A stretch of DNA of 64,000 bases from Todiramphus chloris collaris (Eukaryota > Chordata > Aves > Coraciiformes > Alcedinidae): assembly GCA_025345505.1 (NCBI GenBank), contig JANVCC010000120.1, positions 2,478,623 to 2,542,622 on the forward strand, in the 5' to 3' direction. Shown piece by piece: positions 1-10,625 of this stretch. The translations under genes were made by a program, and so were the position numbers. Within the stretch, counting starts at the first letter, position 1. The number at the start of each line of letters is the position of its first letter. The notes under the pieces are model-generated. The model saw nothing but the letters and a program-made list of their open reading frames with translations. It made no database searches and was not told where the DNA came from.

Positions 1-111
1 CAACCCAAGGGGACTGGACCCGTAGAGCGGGGAGAAGTTCATGAGCTTGTAGACATGGTGCCACACGGCGAAGCCACTTGGGAATGGGTTTGACAAAGTT
101 TGGGGCATATT

Positions 112-1064
112 TTGAGGTATTTAACATCTTTGTCAGCGCCGTGGGCAGTGGCACTGAGTGCACCCTCAGCAAGTTTGACGATGACACCAAGCCATGTGGG
201 GCAGCTGACACGCTGAAAGGAAGGGATCCATCCAGAGGAACCTGGACAGGCTGGAGAGATGGGCCCATGCCAACCTCAGAAAGTTCAACAAGGCCAAATG
301 CAAGGTGCCCCGTCTGGGTCAGGGCAATCCCAAGCACCAGTATAGGCTGGGCAGTGACTGGCTTGAGAGCAGCCGTGAAGAAAAGGGCTTGGGAGTGCTG
401 ATGGGTGAGAAGCTCCCCATGAGCCATCAGTTGCTCTCGCAGCCCAGAGGGCCAATCGTGTCCTGGGCTGCATCAAGAGAAGCGTGGCCAGCAGGGCGAG
501 GGAAGGGATTCTCCCCCTCTACTCCACTCTGGGGAGACCTCACCTGGAGCACTGCGTCCAGTTCTGGAGCCCCTGTGACAGGAAGGCTATGGATGTGCTG
601 GAACGTGTCCAGAGAAGGGCCACCAGGATGGTCAGAGGGCTGGAGCACCTCTGCTATGAGGACAGACTGAGAGAGCTGGGGTTGTTCAGGCTGGAGAAGA
701 GAAGGCTCCAAGGAGACCTTCTTGTGGCCTTCCAGCATCTGAAGGGGGCTACAGGAAAGCTGGGGAGGGACTTTTTAGGCTGTGGGGCAGTGACAGGACT
801 GGAGGGGATGGATTAAAACTAGAGAGAGGTCGATTCAGGTTGGACAGTAGGAAGAATTTTTTCCCCATGAGGATGGTGAGACACTGACCCAGGCTGCCCA
901 GAGAGGTGGTGGAAGCCCCATCCTTGGCAGTGTTTAAGGCCAGGCTGGCTGGGGCTGTGAGCAACCTGCTCTAGTGGGAGGTGTCCCTGCCCATGGCAGG
1001 GGGGCTGGAACTGGGTGAGCTTTAAGGTCCCTTCCAACCCTGACAATTCTATGGTTCTATGATT
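112..1064 (+). mobile_element. CR1 LINE fragment, group A, longest 3'-complete copy
   Basis: 5'-truncated CR1 non-LTR retrotransposon. It encodes the back half of the ORF2 reverse transcriptase and runs to the 3' end. A reading around 115-200 gives FNIFVS, then CTLSKF and a D-D-D run where CR1 relatives have FADD, the RT palm catalytic motif; the alanine is replaced by aspartate. Further on come the conserved RT C-terminal segments [10 protein letters not shown] (about 600-630) and [17 protein letters not shown] (about 670-715). The frame is broken by several shifts and a stop, so it is dead. The 3' part has the group-A marks GAGAGAGGTCGATTCAGG (about 820-838) and CTAGTGGGAGGTGTCCCT (about 971-988), and ends in two octamers plus ATTT. 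Positions 1-111 do not align convincingly to CR1 by eye. Confidence 0.93.
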
Positions 1065-3320
1065 TTCCCTCTCCCTTCCCTTTCACGTGTGTCTCTGTGA
1101 AATGCCACTCCAGGAGTCAGTTTAAAGAGCGTATTCTTTGGTTTGAGGGAATATGATTAGGAAATGATGTTGATTGCTGAAGGGTGAAGATGCAGAGTGC
1201 AGCCGGTTTGCTTGTGTCTGTGCCTCTGATGGTTTCTGAACTGTGTTGGTTTCTGAACTGTGTTCATTTTGAGAGCATAAAAACAAAGATCAGGGCTCTT
1301 CCGTGAAGCACTGATAGACACAAAGGCTTTGAGTTTGTCTCTTTGAGAGAGTGGCACTCGAATGAGCTCCTTCCTGGGAAAGAGTGAGCTGTGGGTAGAG
1401 GTACAGCATGAGCTCAGGGACTCAGGAACGCTCTGAGATGCTTGAGCCAGAGGGGAAGGGGAGGTGAGAGGGCTGTACCCTGACCTTCTGTGTGACCTCG
1501 GGTGACATGGATTCGGGGGGGGGCTTTGGGTGCTAACAGAAGTAGGTTTTTCCCCTCCTTGATGAGGCAGTTGCGTGACAGTGTCCTGGAATTAAGCTGT
1601 AAGAGACCAAATTCCAGGCTCTTACAGAGGTGCTTCCGTTCAGCCAGAGCTCTCTTGGTATTCCCGGCATCCGAAAGGAGTCTGCTTTTGGTGAAGGATT
1701 AGATCAGCTTCCAGGGACTGTCAGACTTCAGTCTGACAACGTGACCTGCTCCAAGCCGGGCTGGAACTACCTCACCTTCCCGTGCAGGAGAACAACAACG
1801 AACAGAGACTTCTGACAAATGGGGCTGGGCAGGTGACGGGGTTCAGAAGGGTGCAGAAATCCTAGAAGCAGAGCGTGCTGTCTGAGGGGAGCATAAACTC
1901 ACCCTTGCCAGCCTTAAGCTGGGCTCTGGCCTGCCCCAGATGTGCACGTACACCTGGAGAATGCGGTGGGTCAGCGAGCCCCGGGCTCCTCTCTGTTACT
2001 GGCAGCGGGGATTTCAGCAGCAGCTCTTGTTACTGGCATGGCCCTCTTGTCCCTTCTGAATTTCCTGAGTGGGAAGGTATCAGCAAGGACTGGGTGGCCG
2101 TTGTCTTCAAACCACTCATGGTGAGTAAAGTCCCCGACTTGCTAAAGGCTCCTCATTTAGGCACAATGGGAGTGAAACCAGGGTGAAGTTCAACTGAAGG
2201 AGTTTGAAACTGGGAATTGATCTGCAGCAGATCTGGGGGGAGGGAATCAATCAGGTATTTCTGTTATTGATAATGGATGATATGCATAGTCCTCCGAGTT
2301 ACCCAGCAAATTTGCAACATAACCAAGGAATTGAAGCTGTTCCCTTAAGGATCAGGCTTTGGCCCCAACCAAACAACCCCTCTGCTGCAGGACTGCACAA
2401 GTACCCTGCCCTTAGCAGTCTCCAGGTGTGATACAGTTTTGTTCCATCTTCAGATTCATCCAACAGCCTCCCCTCTCTAGATACCATGAAACCTTGAGCT
2501 CTGTGCACGTGTGTGCCTGTGTCTGTGCTCGCTTCACCACTTCCCTTCTGTAACGGGCGGTGTGGAGCTCACGGGTGTGAACCCGGCATCCCCATCGATA
2601 GGAAGCTCCTGTTCTGCAGGGGGAGGGGGAACAATGCAGGGTTATTTAGATAAGCACGCGGTAAATGCGGATAATTACCTTCTATATTTGTAGATGGATC
2701 AAAATACGTTATTAACCAACAGTTCTCTCTGCAATTATACACCTACACATGTAGCAGAGTTTAATAACAGCGTTGCGGGAGCTTTGCCAATACACAGACG
2801 GAGCAAAGCGGGTAGTAAAGTCAGCGTACAAATTAAAAACTAAACGCAAGTACAAGTGAGGCTTTGATAGCAGGAGGGCTAAATAAAGTGGTACTTGGGC
2901 AAAGTCTGCTTTTGCTTCTCAGGATTTCTGTGTGTGTGTCAGCACGTGGGAGCCTGGCCCTACGGGGACAGCCGGGCTGGTGGTGGAGGGCAGGTTGAAA
3001 TCAGACAAGGGTTCAGTTCTGAGATCTGTGCTGGTTTCCTTAATGATCCCTCGACATGCAGAGGTAAGCAAGGGCTGTTTGAAACAGCCGCTCCCTTGGG
3101 ATGGGTTTACTGGCTGCTAGGGGACATCTGAGGCTGTAGACCCAGTTATGTCCATCCCAAGTGGCATATGCTGCTGCTCGTGACGCAGGGGAGCCAGATC
3201 AAGAGCCCTTTGCACTCTTCATCCCACCACAGCAGCCACCTTTTGCTTGAAGAAAACTAATCCACAGCAAAGCCTGTGTATTTACCTGGGAAACCTTCTA
3301 CCAGTGGCTTTGGTTGGGTT
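1065..3320. other. Unique intergenic or intronic DNA
   Basis: No gene or known repeat recognised. An 8-bp inverted repeat with a 2-nt loop lies at 1720-1737 (GTCAGACT/AGTCTGAC). An AT-rich stretch at about 2640-2880 holds AGATAAG and GGATAATTA words, which look like GATA and homeodomain sites. It could be a conserved noncoding element, but nothing in one sequence can prove that. Confidence 0.5.
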
Positions 3321-3877
3321 ACAGAATCACAGAATCATAGAATGCTAGGGGTTGGAAGGGACCTAGAAAGATCATCTAACCCAACCCCCCTGCCAGAGCA
3401 GGATCCCCTAGATGGAGTCACACAGGAACATGTTCAGGTGGGGTTTGAACGCCTCCAGAGAAGGAGACTCCACAGCCCCCCTGGGCAGCCCAGTCCAGGC
3501 TCTGTCACCCTCACTGTGAAAAAGTTTTTCCTTATGTTTACCCTAAACCTCTTGTGTTCCAACTTACTCCCATTCCATCTTGTCCTAACATTGGATTACA
3601 TTGAGCAGAGCCTGGCTGCATCCTCCTGACACGCACCCTTAACATATTTCTAGACATTAATAAGATCACCCCTCAGTCTCCTCTTCTCCAGGCTAAAGAG
3701 CCCCAGCTCTCTCAGCTTCTCCTCATAAGGGAGATGCTCCACTCTCTTAATCATCTTGGTGGCCCTGCACTGGACTCTCTCCAGTAGCTCTACATCTTTC
3801 TGGAACTGGGGTACCCAGAACTGGACACAGTATTCCAGATGGGGCCTCACCAATGCAGAGCAGAGGGGGAGGAGAGA
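3321..3877 (-). mobile_element. CR1 LINE fragment, group B
   Basis: CR1 on the minus strand. Its 3' end is at 3321 (CAGAATCATAGAATG then GGGTTGGAAGGGACC on the plus strand). Read on the minus strand it encodes RT C-terminal segments [25 protein letters not shown] and [17 protein letters not shown], then breaks. It is 5'-truncated near 3877, within a few bases of where copy 47282-47811 is truncated. A long frame running past its 5' end to 4207 is CR1 joined to unique DNA by chance. Confidence 0.93.
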
Positions 3878-5431
3878 GGGTTCTGCTGGCGGGACAAAGC
3901 ACACAGCAGGATGTGTCCGGGGGGATGGGGGGCAGTGAGACCCCCACAGAATACACAGGCAGGCATCTCTGGACACACACTTCTTTGAGGAAAGAGCCCA
4001 GTTCCGTCCCTTGGCCATCAGCTGCAGTGTCTCAACTCTGCATCTCATCTGTGCTAAACGGTTTTTGACTCTTGGGGGGATTATTGTCCTGGGAACCTTT
4101 TGGACAAACTCTTGCCTGTACACACACGAACATTTCCCCCCCACACACCCCCCAACCCCCTCCCTCTTGTCTGTTCTGCCTTTGCTTAGGAAAGCATTAA
4201 CTTGCACCTTGGGGCCTTTGTACTATTGCTGTGTGCCCGCATGGCTGGCTGCTGGATCCGAAGGAATTGGAAAGGACAAGCTCATGGGCTGTGAAACAGC
4301 ACTTCATCGAGTCTCCCCTCCCTTTAATGGGATAATCGTGTCTCGGTGACTATTTTACACTTCTCTAGCAACACAGTCTTTATTATTTATGCTCCTGTAG
4401 GGCTTTGAGGGCCCAGATGAGCTGTGAGATGCTGGACTGACAGGACTTCAGAGAGGGCTCTGGGAGCAGAGGCAGCGTATGGATGTCTGAGGTCCAGATC
4501 TCACCTTCCCCATCCTTCAGGAACTTCCACAGTTCCCCTGGGGCTGAATCCGTCAGGGGGTTCATTGCACTCCCGTGCTCGTGGGACTGCGGTATCCCAG
4601 GGCTGCATGTGCCTTAGCAAGGCCTGGGAGAAATAAAGAGCTTTTAATCTGTATTAGCATCCCTCCCTCCCCTGCCATAGTCAACGCTTTGCTTCACTTC
4701 TGCAGAGTCACCCCAGAACATCCCCAGAGCTCCTCTTTGCCTCCTCTACCTCAGGAAAGGAGACAGAGAAGAAACACCCCCTCCTGACTGGCTGCACATT
4801 GCTCTGCCTCTTGGAGAGGGTTTTTCTCCCCAGCTTCTGCCAGCCTGCGCTGGGTGGGCTGTCACCGTGCTGCTGCTCAGAAGCAGAGCAGAAGCTTCCT
4901 CAATTTGCTCAGCAGGAGGATTTACCCTCAACGGTTAATACTTTTGTTCCACTTTGTAGGACACGCTGTTAATAACTCATGTAAATCCACAGAGCTGGGA
5001 TTTTGAGGGACTTAAAACTGAAAGAAAGGGCTTGTCAGTTTAGCCAGTTCCCCCCCCACACCTTTTTTTCTTTCTCCTTGCATCCCATTCTATTACAGCA
5101 ATAATTAGTATGACAGGAGAGACGGCCTCAATCTGTTTGAACGGCTCTATCCCGAGGAGCAGCCACTGCTGTTCCCATCTGATACTTCACAAGCATTGTA
5201 AGAAATATTCTTAACACTGACAGTCACTTCAGGAAAGAGGACAAATCTCAAATAACCCTGTCAATTTTCCTTTTTTTTTCTTCTGACACCGAGTTTGCCT
5301 TTTGTCTTTTTCCTTCTAATCAGCTGGTGTGTGAGCAGCTCCGTGGACAGATGGGATCAAGCCAAGCTCGAGGGCCTGCGGTGAAGGCACCAAGATGTGA
5401 GGGTTGTTGCCAGTACCACCAGCACTGCCTG
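3878..5431. other. Unique DNA with C-rich tracts and one weak minus-strand frame
   Basis: Mostly unassigned. C-rich tracts occur at about 4136-4162 and 5050-5058, and a T tract at about 5270-5279. A weak minus-strand exon candidate at 4383-4613 has its own entry. No known repeat recognised. Confidence 0.5.
4383..4613 (-). other. Weak candidate: open frame ending at an AATAAA
   Basis: A minus-strand frame of about 76 codons, open from an upstream in-frame TAA at 4614-4616 to tandem stops. It is followed at once by AATAAA (4379-4384 on the plus strand). The C-terminal 60 residues include MNPLTDSAPGELWKFL and end in ALKALQEHK. An internal AAGGTGAGA resembles a splice donor. No convincing polypyrimidine/AG acceptor sits just upstream in frame. 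I do not recognise the protein. Open frames of this length are expected by chance in 64 kb, so this is recorded only because a stop and a poly(A) signal coincide. Confidence 0.12.
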
Positions 5432-5592
5432 TGTGCTGGGCAGCTGGGCAGAGCAAGCTGGGGGGGGTTGGATATTCTTCTGAAAGCAGTGGGGAAAAAG
5501 GATGTGGTCTCCTTGGTGAAAAATGATGAACCAGCCTCTAAAAGGATTAGTCTCTCCCCACTACCTCTGAAGGGAGCCCAGAAACCTATCAT
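5432..5592 (+). repeat. Unclassified repeat X, uninterrupted copy
   Basis: About 161 bp, from GTGCTGGGCAGCTGGG to GAAACCTATCAT. It matches, in inverse orientation, 9534-9610 plus 10301-10379, where a CR1 splits it. Similarity stops sharply at both ends in both copies. I do not recognise the family; it could be an old short interspersed element or a small dispersed duplication. An 89-codon plus-strand frame spans it (5327-5596), but the second copy has indels that break that frame, so it does not look coding. Confidence 0.7.
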
Positions 5593-5610
5593 TTAGTCAG
5601 GGGTAGTGGA

Positions 5611-5723
5611 TCCTGGATCTGTTCCTGTGTGACCTGCTCTAGGTGATCCTGCTCTGCCAGGGGGGTTGGACTCGATGATCTTTTGAGGTCCCTTCCAACC
5701 CTTAACATTCTGTGATTCTGTGA
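5611..5723 (+). mobile_element. CR1 3' end, group B
   Basis: The last ~113 bp of a CR1: GTTCCTGTGTGACCTGCTCT, the GGTTGGACTCGATGATCTTT block, CCTTCCAACCCTTAACATTC and two terminal octamers. Severely 5'-truncated. It begins only 18 bp after repeat X. Confidence 0.9.
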
Positions 5724-5837
5724 CCCTCTCTGTTAGGCTGCAGACAGGCACACAGACAGACAGACAACTCCTTCCAGATTCAGCTGTGCCTGGAGCTGTG
5801 GTCCTTGCCCTTCACCGCTCTCCATCCCCTGATCTAC

Positions 5838-6262
5838 GGGCTGGAGCAGCTCTGCTATGGGGACAGACTGAGAGAGCTGGGGTTGTTCAGGCTGGAGAAG
5901 AGAAGGCTCCAAGGAGACCTTCTTGTGGCCTTCCAGTATCTGAAGGGGCTACAGGAAAGCTGTGGAGGGACTTTTTAGGCTGTGGGGCAGTGACAGGACT
6001 GGATAGGGAATGGATTAAAACTAGAGAGAGGTCGATTCAGGTGGGACAGTAGGAAGAATTTCTTCCCCAGGAGGGTGGTGAGACACTGGCCCAGGCTGCC
6101 CAGAGAGGGGGTGGAAGCCCCATCCTTGGCAGTGTTGAAGCCCAGGCTGGCTGGGGCTGTGAGCAACCTGCTCTAGTGGGAGGTGTCCCTGCCCATGGCA
6201 GGGGGGCTGGAACTGGGTGAGCTTTAAGGTCCCTTCCAACCCTGACAGTTCTGTGATGCTAT
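5838..6262 (+). mobile_element. CR1 LINE fragment, group A
   Basis: CR1 RT C-terminus ([17 protein letters not shown] at about 5868-5918) through to the 3' end at GTTCTGTGATGCTAT. It shares the group-A marks with 112-1064 and is close to it base for base. Truncated just before the GGCTGGAGCA block. Frames are broken. Confidence 0.93.
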
Positions 6263-7284
6263 CGGCTGCTGCTCTGCTGGCTGAGACGCTCCTGCTTGCA
6301 GCTGCAGCCGGTTGTACGTGGGTGTCACAGCTTCAGTGCCTTCCTGATGTGCTTTGGTTTGACTCGGGCTGCTCACAGCCGTTGCTAACAGGATTTTACT
6401 GGTAGGCTAGAGAAGAGAATGTGCTGGGAGGACATCTATGGTTGGTGTGGCTGTCTGGAGAGCAGCTCTCTGCCTGTGTTTTAGGAGAGTCAAATAGTTG
6501 TTTCGTGGTGCCGCTTTGATGCCTCTGCGAGTGGGTTTCACTAGTTCCTGTTCAGGCTGAGATCTCCCTGGAGGTGGAGGAGTTGAAGGAAGGGGTGTCT
6601 TGTCACTCTCTTCCATCTCTTTTTCTTCTGGCCTATCTTTAGGATACCACTGATGCAATTTGTATGTTCTACTAGTCCCTTTAGCACATAAACAACATTT
6701 GCATCTCTCAGAAGGTGATCTTTCAACTACTTTAAAGCTGATTTTTGCATTGGCTTTGAGGATAGAAATTTTGACTTAGCAGCTCCTGATGCTAGGACAG
6801 TAAAGTCACAGTGTGAACAAATACCACTCCTCAGTATTCTGGATTCAAACTGAATGTAATAAATTTAAACTGGAACAGTTTTCACGGACATGGAAGGCAG
6901 CAGGAAACTGTAAATTACAGTGATTTTTAGCTTCTCAGATGGGCAAAACTCAAGATATTGGGTCAGATCAAAGGCTTCTCTAGTTGGTATTCTGCCTCTG
7001 GCTTCTGGCCTGTGCTAGAGGCACTGGGGAGTGCAGACCAACCAGTATGTGCAGGGAAATGAGCCTGCCCTGCTACCTCTGCCCGCAGCCAGTGTTTCAG
7101 GGGTTGGCAGCAGTGGAAGGTCCTTCCAGGGTCTGTGGGGTGGCGGCCAGGAATGATCCGTGCTGACCTAACTTCTCCCTAGGTTCATTAACTTCTCTCA
7201 GCTTTGGTCCAAGTGACAGAGACATTCCCTTTTCTAAAGTTTTTTTTTTTGTTTTTTTCTCTACAACTCAAAGTGAATGGAAAA
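6263..7284. other. Unique DNA with a minus-strand frame and a T tract
   Basis: Contains the weak minus-strand frame at 6407-6775 (own entry). A T-rich tract at 7241-7260 lies just before the next CR1. Nothing else recognised. Confidence 0.5.
6407..6775 (-). other. Weak candidate coding frame, unidentified
   Basis: A minus-strand frame of 122 codons between an upstream TAA (6776-6778) and a TAG (6407-6409). It includes a cysteine-rich patch (ERCKCCLCAKG), then YKLHQWYPKDRPEEKEMEES, a proline stretch (TPLPSTPPPPGR) and a basic C-terminal part. The composition looks protein-like and it overlaps no recognised repeat. I do not recognise a family, and see no strong splice sites or start context. 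Several chance frames of this length are expected in 64 kb on six frames, so it is kept only as a candidate exon or pseudogene piece. Confidence 0.15.
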
Positions 7285-8020
7285 AGGGGGCAAACACCAG
7301 TACAGGCTGGGTGAGGAGCGGATTCAGAGCAGCCCTGCAGAGAAGGGCTTGGGGGTGCTGGTTGATGAAGCGCTGAACGGGACCCAGCGATGTGCCTGGG
7401 AGCCCAGAAAGCCCCAGTTGTGTCCTGGGCTGCATCGAAAGCAGCGTGGGCAGCAGGTCAGGGGAGGTGGTTCTGCCCCTCTGCTCTGCTCTGCGGAGAG
7501 CCCACCTGGAGCTGTGAGTCCAGCTCTGGAGCCCCCAGCACAAGAAGGACATGGACCTGTTGGAGCTGGTCCAGAGGAGGCCACAGAGATGATCAGAGGG
7601 CTGGAGCTCATCTCCTGTGAGGACAGGCTGAGGGAGTTGGGTCTCTTCAGCCTGGAGAAGAGAAGGCTCTGGGGAAACCTTATAGGGGCCTCCAGTACCT
7701 GAAGGGGACCTGCAGGAAAGCTGTGGAGGGACCTTTTATAAGTGATGTGGTGATAGGATGAGGGCAATGGTTTTAAACTAGAGCAGGGGAGATTTAGGTT
7801 GGACATTAGGAAGAAGTTTGTCACTCTGAGAGTGGTGGCCCAGGTTGCCCAGGGCAGCTGTGGGTGCTCCATCACCAGATGTGTTCAAGGACAGGTTGGA
7901 TGGGGCTGTGAGCAACCTGCTCTAGTGGGAGGTGTCCCTGCCCATGGCAGGGGGCTTGGCACTGGATGACTTTTAAAGTCCCTTCCAACTCCAGCCTTTC
8001 TATGATTCTGTGATCCTGTG
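7285..8020 (+). mobile_element. CR1 LINE fragment, related to group A
   Basis: A 736-bp CR1 copy from the AACACCAGTACAGGCTGGG block to terminal octamers ending at 8020. It encodes EKGLGVLVDEALN, then broken frames, then [16 protein letters not shown]. It has the TAGTGGGAGGTGTCCCT group-A mark near the end but the older GATTTAGGTTGGACATTAGG form upstream. It looks like an earlier relative of group A. Confidence 0.93.
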
Positions 8021-9533
8021 AAGTCTGAAGGCTACTCTAGCAACTCTCACTTACTCCTTAATTTGCTTGTGACATTGAAGGTCCTTAGATTGGTTCCCTG
8101 CTGCTTTCAGTTCTGGGCAGAACCTGGGTTGTGGCTCTGGTCTCATAACAATGGACCAACTGGACCCAACATCCACAGGAACGTGGGGTCAGGGCTGGGC
8201 TCTGGCTGCTCTTGCAGAGATAGCGATGTCAGAGGGATGATACAGGAGTCAAACACTAAAGAACTTTGATGTCTTTCTTCACCTTTGCTCCTCAGAGAAG
8301 CTACCGCATCTCTGTGTGGCCTGTTCATCAGCACTGACATCCAAGGGATGCTGTTTCTCTTCCCAAGTCACCACATTACGTGGCAATTACTTACTCTGTG
8401 TTTCTCCTCCCTTTCTATATAATCTCATTTTAATGTGCATGTCACAGTTCTAATAAACCGGAGTTCAAAGGATGAGCAATTATACAAATCTTTCATTTCA
8501 CACATGAAAAACATGATTTTTAAAGTTGTCAGCAAATAAAAAACCCCGGCATTTCTTTGATTCACTTCTCAGTGCAATTACCTAATGTCTGCTTGGGGTT
8601 TCAGCAAAGCAGAGCTGGAGCTGAGCTGGTGTAAATCCGCAGAGTGCCTTTGATTTCAGCGTCTTACGCTGGTTGGAGGATTGGCTTCCAAAGGTGGATT
8701 ACTGCAACTTTCAAGATAAGAAATGAGGTTGGAGTTTATCCACAGCCAAAATGAAAATAGTGATGGTTGGTGCCCTGGTTTGGTTCATTCCTGGGGGATT
8801 TTTATCCTTTCTAAATGTTTTGTTTACACTTTAAAATAAATAAATTGCTGCAGAGATACAGGGGAGAAATCATATCCTGAAAGAGGGAAAGGTCTCCAAG
8901 ACTCCATCATTTCTGTAGCTGTTCCCAAACTTGTAAAATGAGGGAAAAATACTCTTCATGCAAAGCCATAGGGAGAGCCAGTATGAGGCTGGAAGTTCAG
9001 CTGGAGATCCCTTTACATGATGGAGCTCGAGGGAGCTGAAGACCTGAAGTGAACCCTCAGTGCTGGTGAGACAAAGCCCTTCTCTCTGCGCTGGCTGACT
9101 GGAACCAGTGGCTGTTCTGGGGTGAGTACTCAGCCCCAGCTCCCACACTTTTCAGTGCTGAGTAACGACCTGTGATACAAACCCCGACACAAACCCCTCA
9201 GCCTTTACCCCCAGGGCTCTTTCACGTAGGCTCCGAGAAACCACCGAGTCTGTGGAAGTGCTTTCTTCTGCGTTGGGAAACGAGCAGTTCAGGGTTTCAG
9301 AGCAGAGTAGGTGTCCCCAGCACATCCCTGGGGGAGCTGGTGAAATCTGCTGTGGTATAATGCCTGGCCTTGGTTGGGATTTTACCAGTTGCCTTCAATC
9401 CCACCTGCATCAGAGGCAGTGCAAGAGTGTGGTGGTTCCTGGTGTCTGGAGAGTCCTTGGGCAGTCTGCAGGAGTCTGTTTCACCCTTCCTTCACCTTCT
9501 TGCAGTAGCATGAAGTGACAGAATCATGGATTT
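8021..9533. other. Unique DNA, AT-rich in the middle
   Basis: No gene or known repeat recognised. 8340-8880 is AT-rich (for example ATATAATCTC and AAAATAAATAAAT) and could hold conserved noncoding sequence. The rest looks ordinary. Confidence 0.45.
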
Positions 9534-9610
9534 TGATGGTAGGTTTCTAGGCTCTCTTTAGAGGTAATGGGGAGAGACTAATTCTTTTAGAGGCTGGTTC
9601 ATCATTTTTA
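9534..9610 (-). repeat. Repeat X, split copy, distal part
   Basis: Inverse match to 5515-5592: ATGATGAACCAGCCTC, AGACTAAT and AAACCTACCAT are recognisable. The match stops where the CR1 at 9611 begins and resumes at 10301. Confidence 0.72.
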
Positions 9611-10300
9611 CAGAATCCGAGAATCACTCGGGTTGGAAAAGCCCCTCAGGATCATCGTGTCCAACCATCAGCCCTGCTCTACAAGTTCACCCCTAGACCA
9701 TCTCCCCCAACACCACATCCAAGCGATATTTAAACACATCCAGGGATGGGGACTCACCCCCCTCCCTGGGCAGCCCATTCCAATATCTCACTACCCTTCC
9801 CATGAAGATTTTTTTCCCAGTGTCCAGTCTAAACCTGCCTTGTTTCAGCTTGAGGCCATTCCCTCTGGTTCTGTCCCTAATCACCTGAGAGCAGAGCCCA
9901 GCACCAGCCTCTCTACAGTGTCCTTTCAGGGAGTTGTAGAGAGGGATGAGGTCTCCCCTCAGCCTCCTCTTCCTCAAACTAACCAGCCCCAGCTCCTTCA
10001 AACGCTCCTCACACGATCTCTTCTCCAGTCCCTTGACAGCTTCGCTGCCTCCTCTGCCCCCGCTCCAGCCCCTCGAGATCTCTCTTGTCCTGAGGTGCCC
10101 AAACTGGACACAGCACTCGAGGTGAGGCCTCCCCAGTGCTGGGCACAGGGGGACAATCACCTCCCTGCTCCTGCTGCTCACGCTGTTTCTGATCCAGGCC
10201 AGGATGCCCTTGGCCTTCGTTGCCCCCTGGGCACTCTGCTGGCTCATCTTCATTCCCCTGTCCGTTAGAACGCCCAGATCCCTCTCTGCCAGACAGCTCT
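9611..10300 (-). mobile_element. CR1 LINE fragment, group D, inserted in repeat X
   Basis: A 690-bp CR1 on the minus strand with its 3' end at 9611. Both junctions can be read against intact repeat X: the 5' junction follows ...TCTCCTTGG and the 3' junction precedes AAAAATGATG. No target-site duplication is evident (at most 1-2 bp). The minus-strand frame is open for about 200 codons ([49 protein letters not shown]). In the middle, three one-base deletions replace the usual QFWAPQ..RDIEVLERVQ stretch with [17 protein letters not shown] before the normal frame returns. The plus-strand 211-codon frame over it is its antisense shadow. Confidence 0.94.
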
Positions 10301-10379
10301 CCAAGGAGACCATTCTTGTTTTTCCCCACTGCTTTCAGAATATCCCCACACAGCTTGCTCTACCCAGCTGCCCAGCACA
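10301..10379 (-). repeat. Repeat X, split copy, proximal part
   Basis: Inverse match to 5432-5513: GTGCTGGGCAGCTGGG, GAGCAAGCTG, CTGAAAGCAGTGGGGAAAAA. It carries a few small indels relative to the uninterrupted copy. Confidence 0.72.
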
Positions 10380-10625
10380 AAAAAATTGGCTAGAACTCAT
10401 ATACTGAAAACTTTTTGAAGACACAGTACCGGGGGGTCACTCTGCTAGCATTCCCAAAGTACATTGCGGTCCTCTGATGAGAGGCGATCGTGGAAGTGCA
10501 AAAGCATCCCACAATTTTGGCTACAGTGAGTTCCTCTGGGGTGAACTGCACCGTGAGTGCACCCCCTGAAAGGCGATTTGGTGACGTTCCCATCCTTGTG
10601 TGGGGGAAGCATCTGGACGTGTTCC

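Noticed and set aside
1-111. Further 5' extension of the first CR1
   Set aside because: I cannot align these bases to the RT region that should precede FNIFV. They may be decayed CR1 or unique DNA.
9633-10268. 211-codon plus-strand open frame
   Set aside because: It is the antisense shadow of the group-D CR1 at 9611-10300. The minus strand carries recognisable RT segments.
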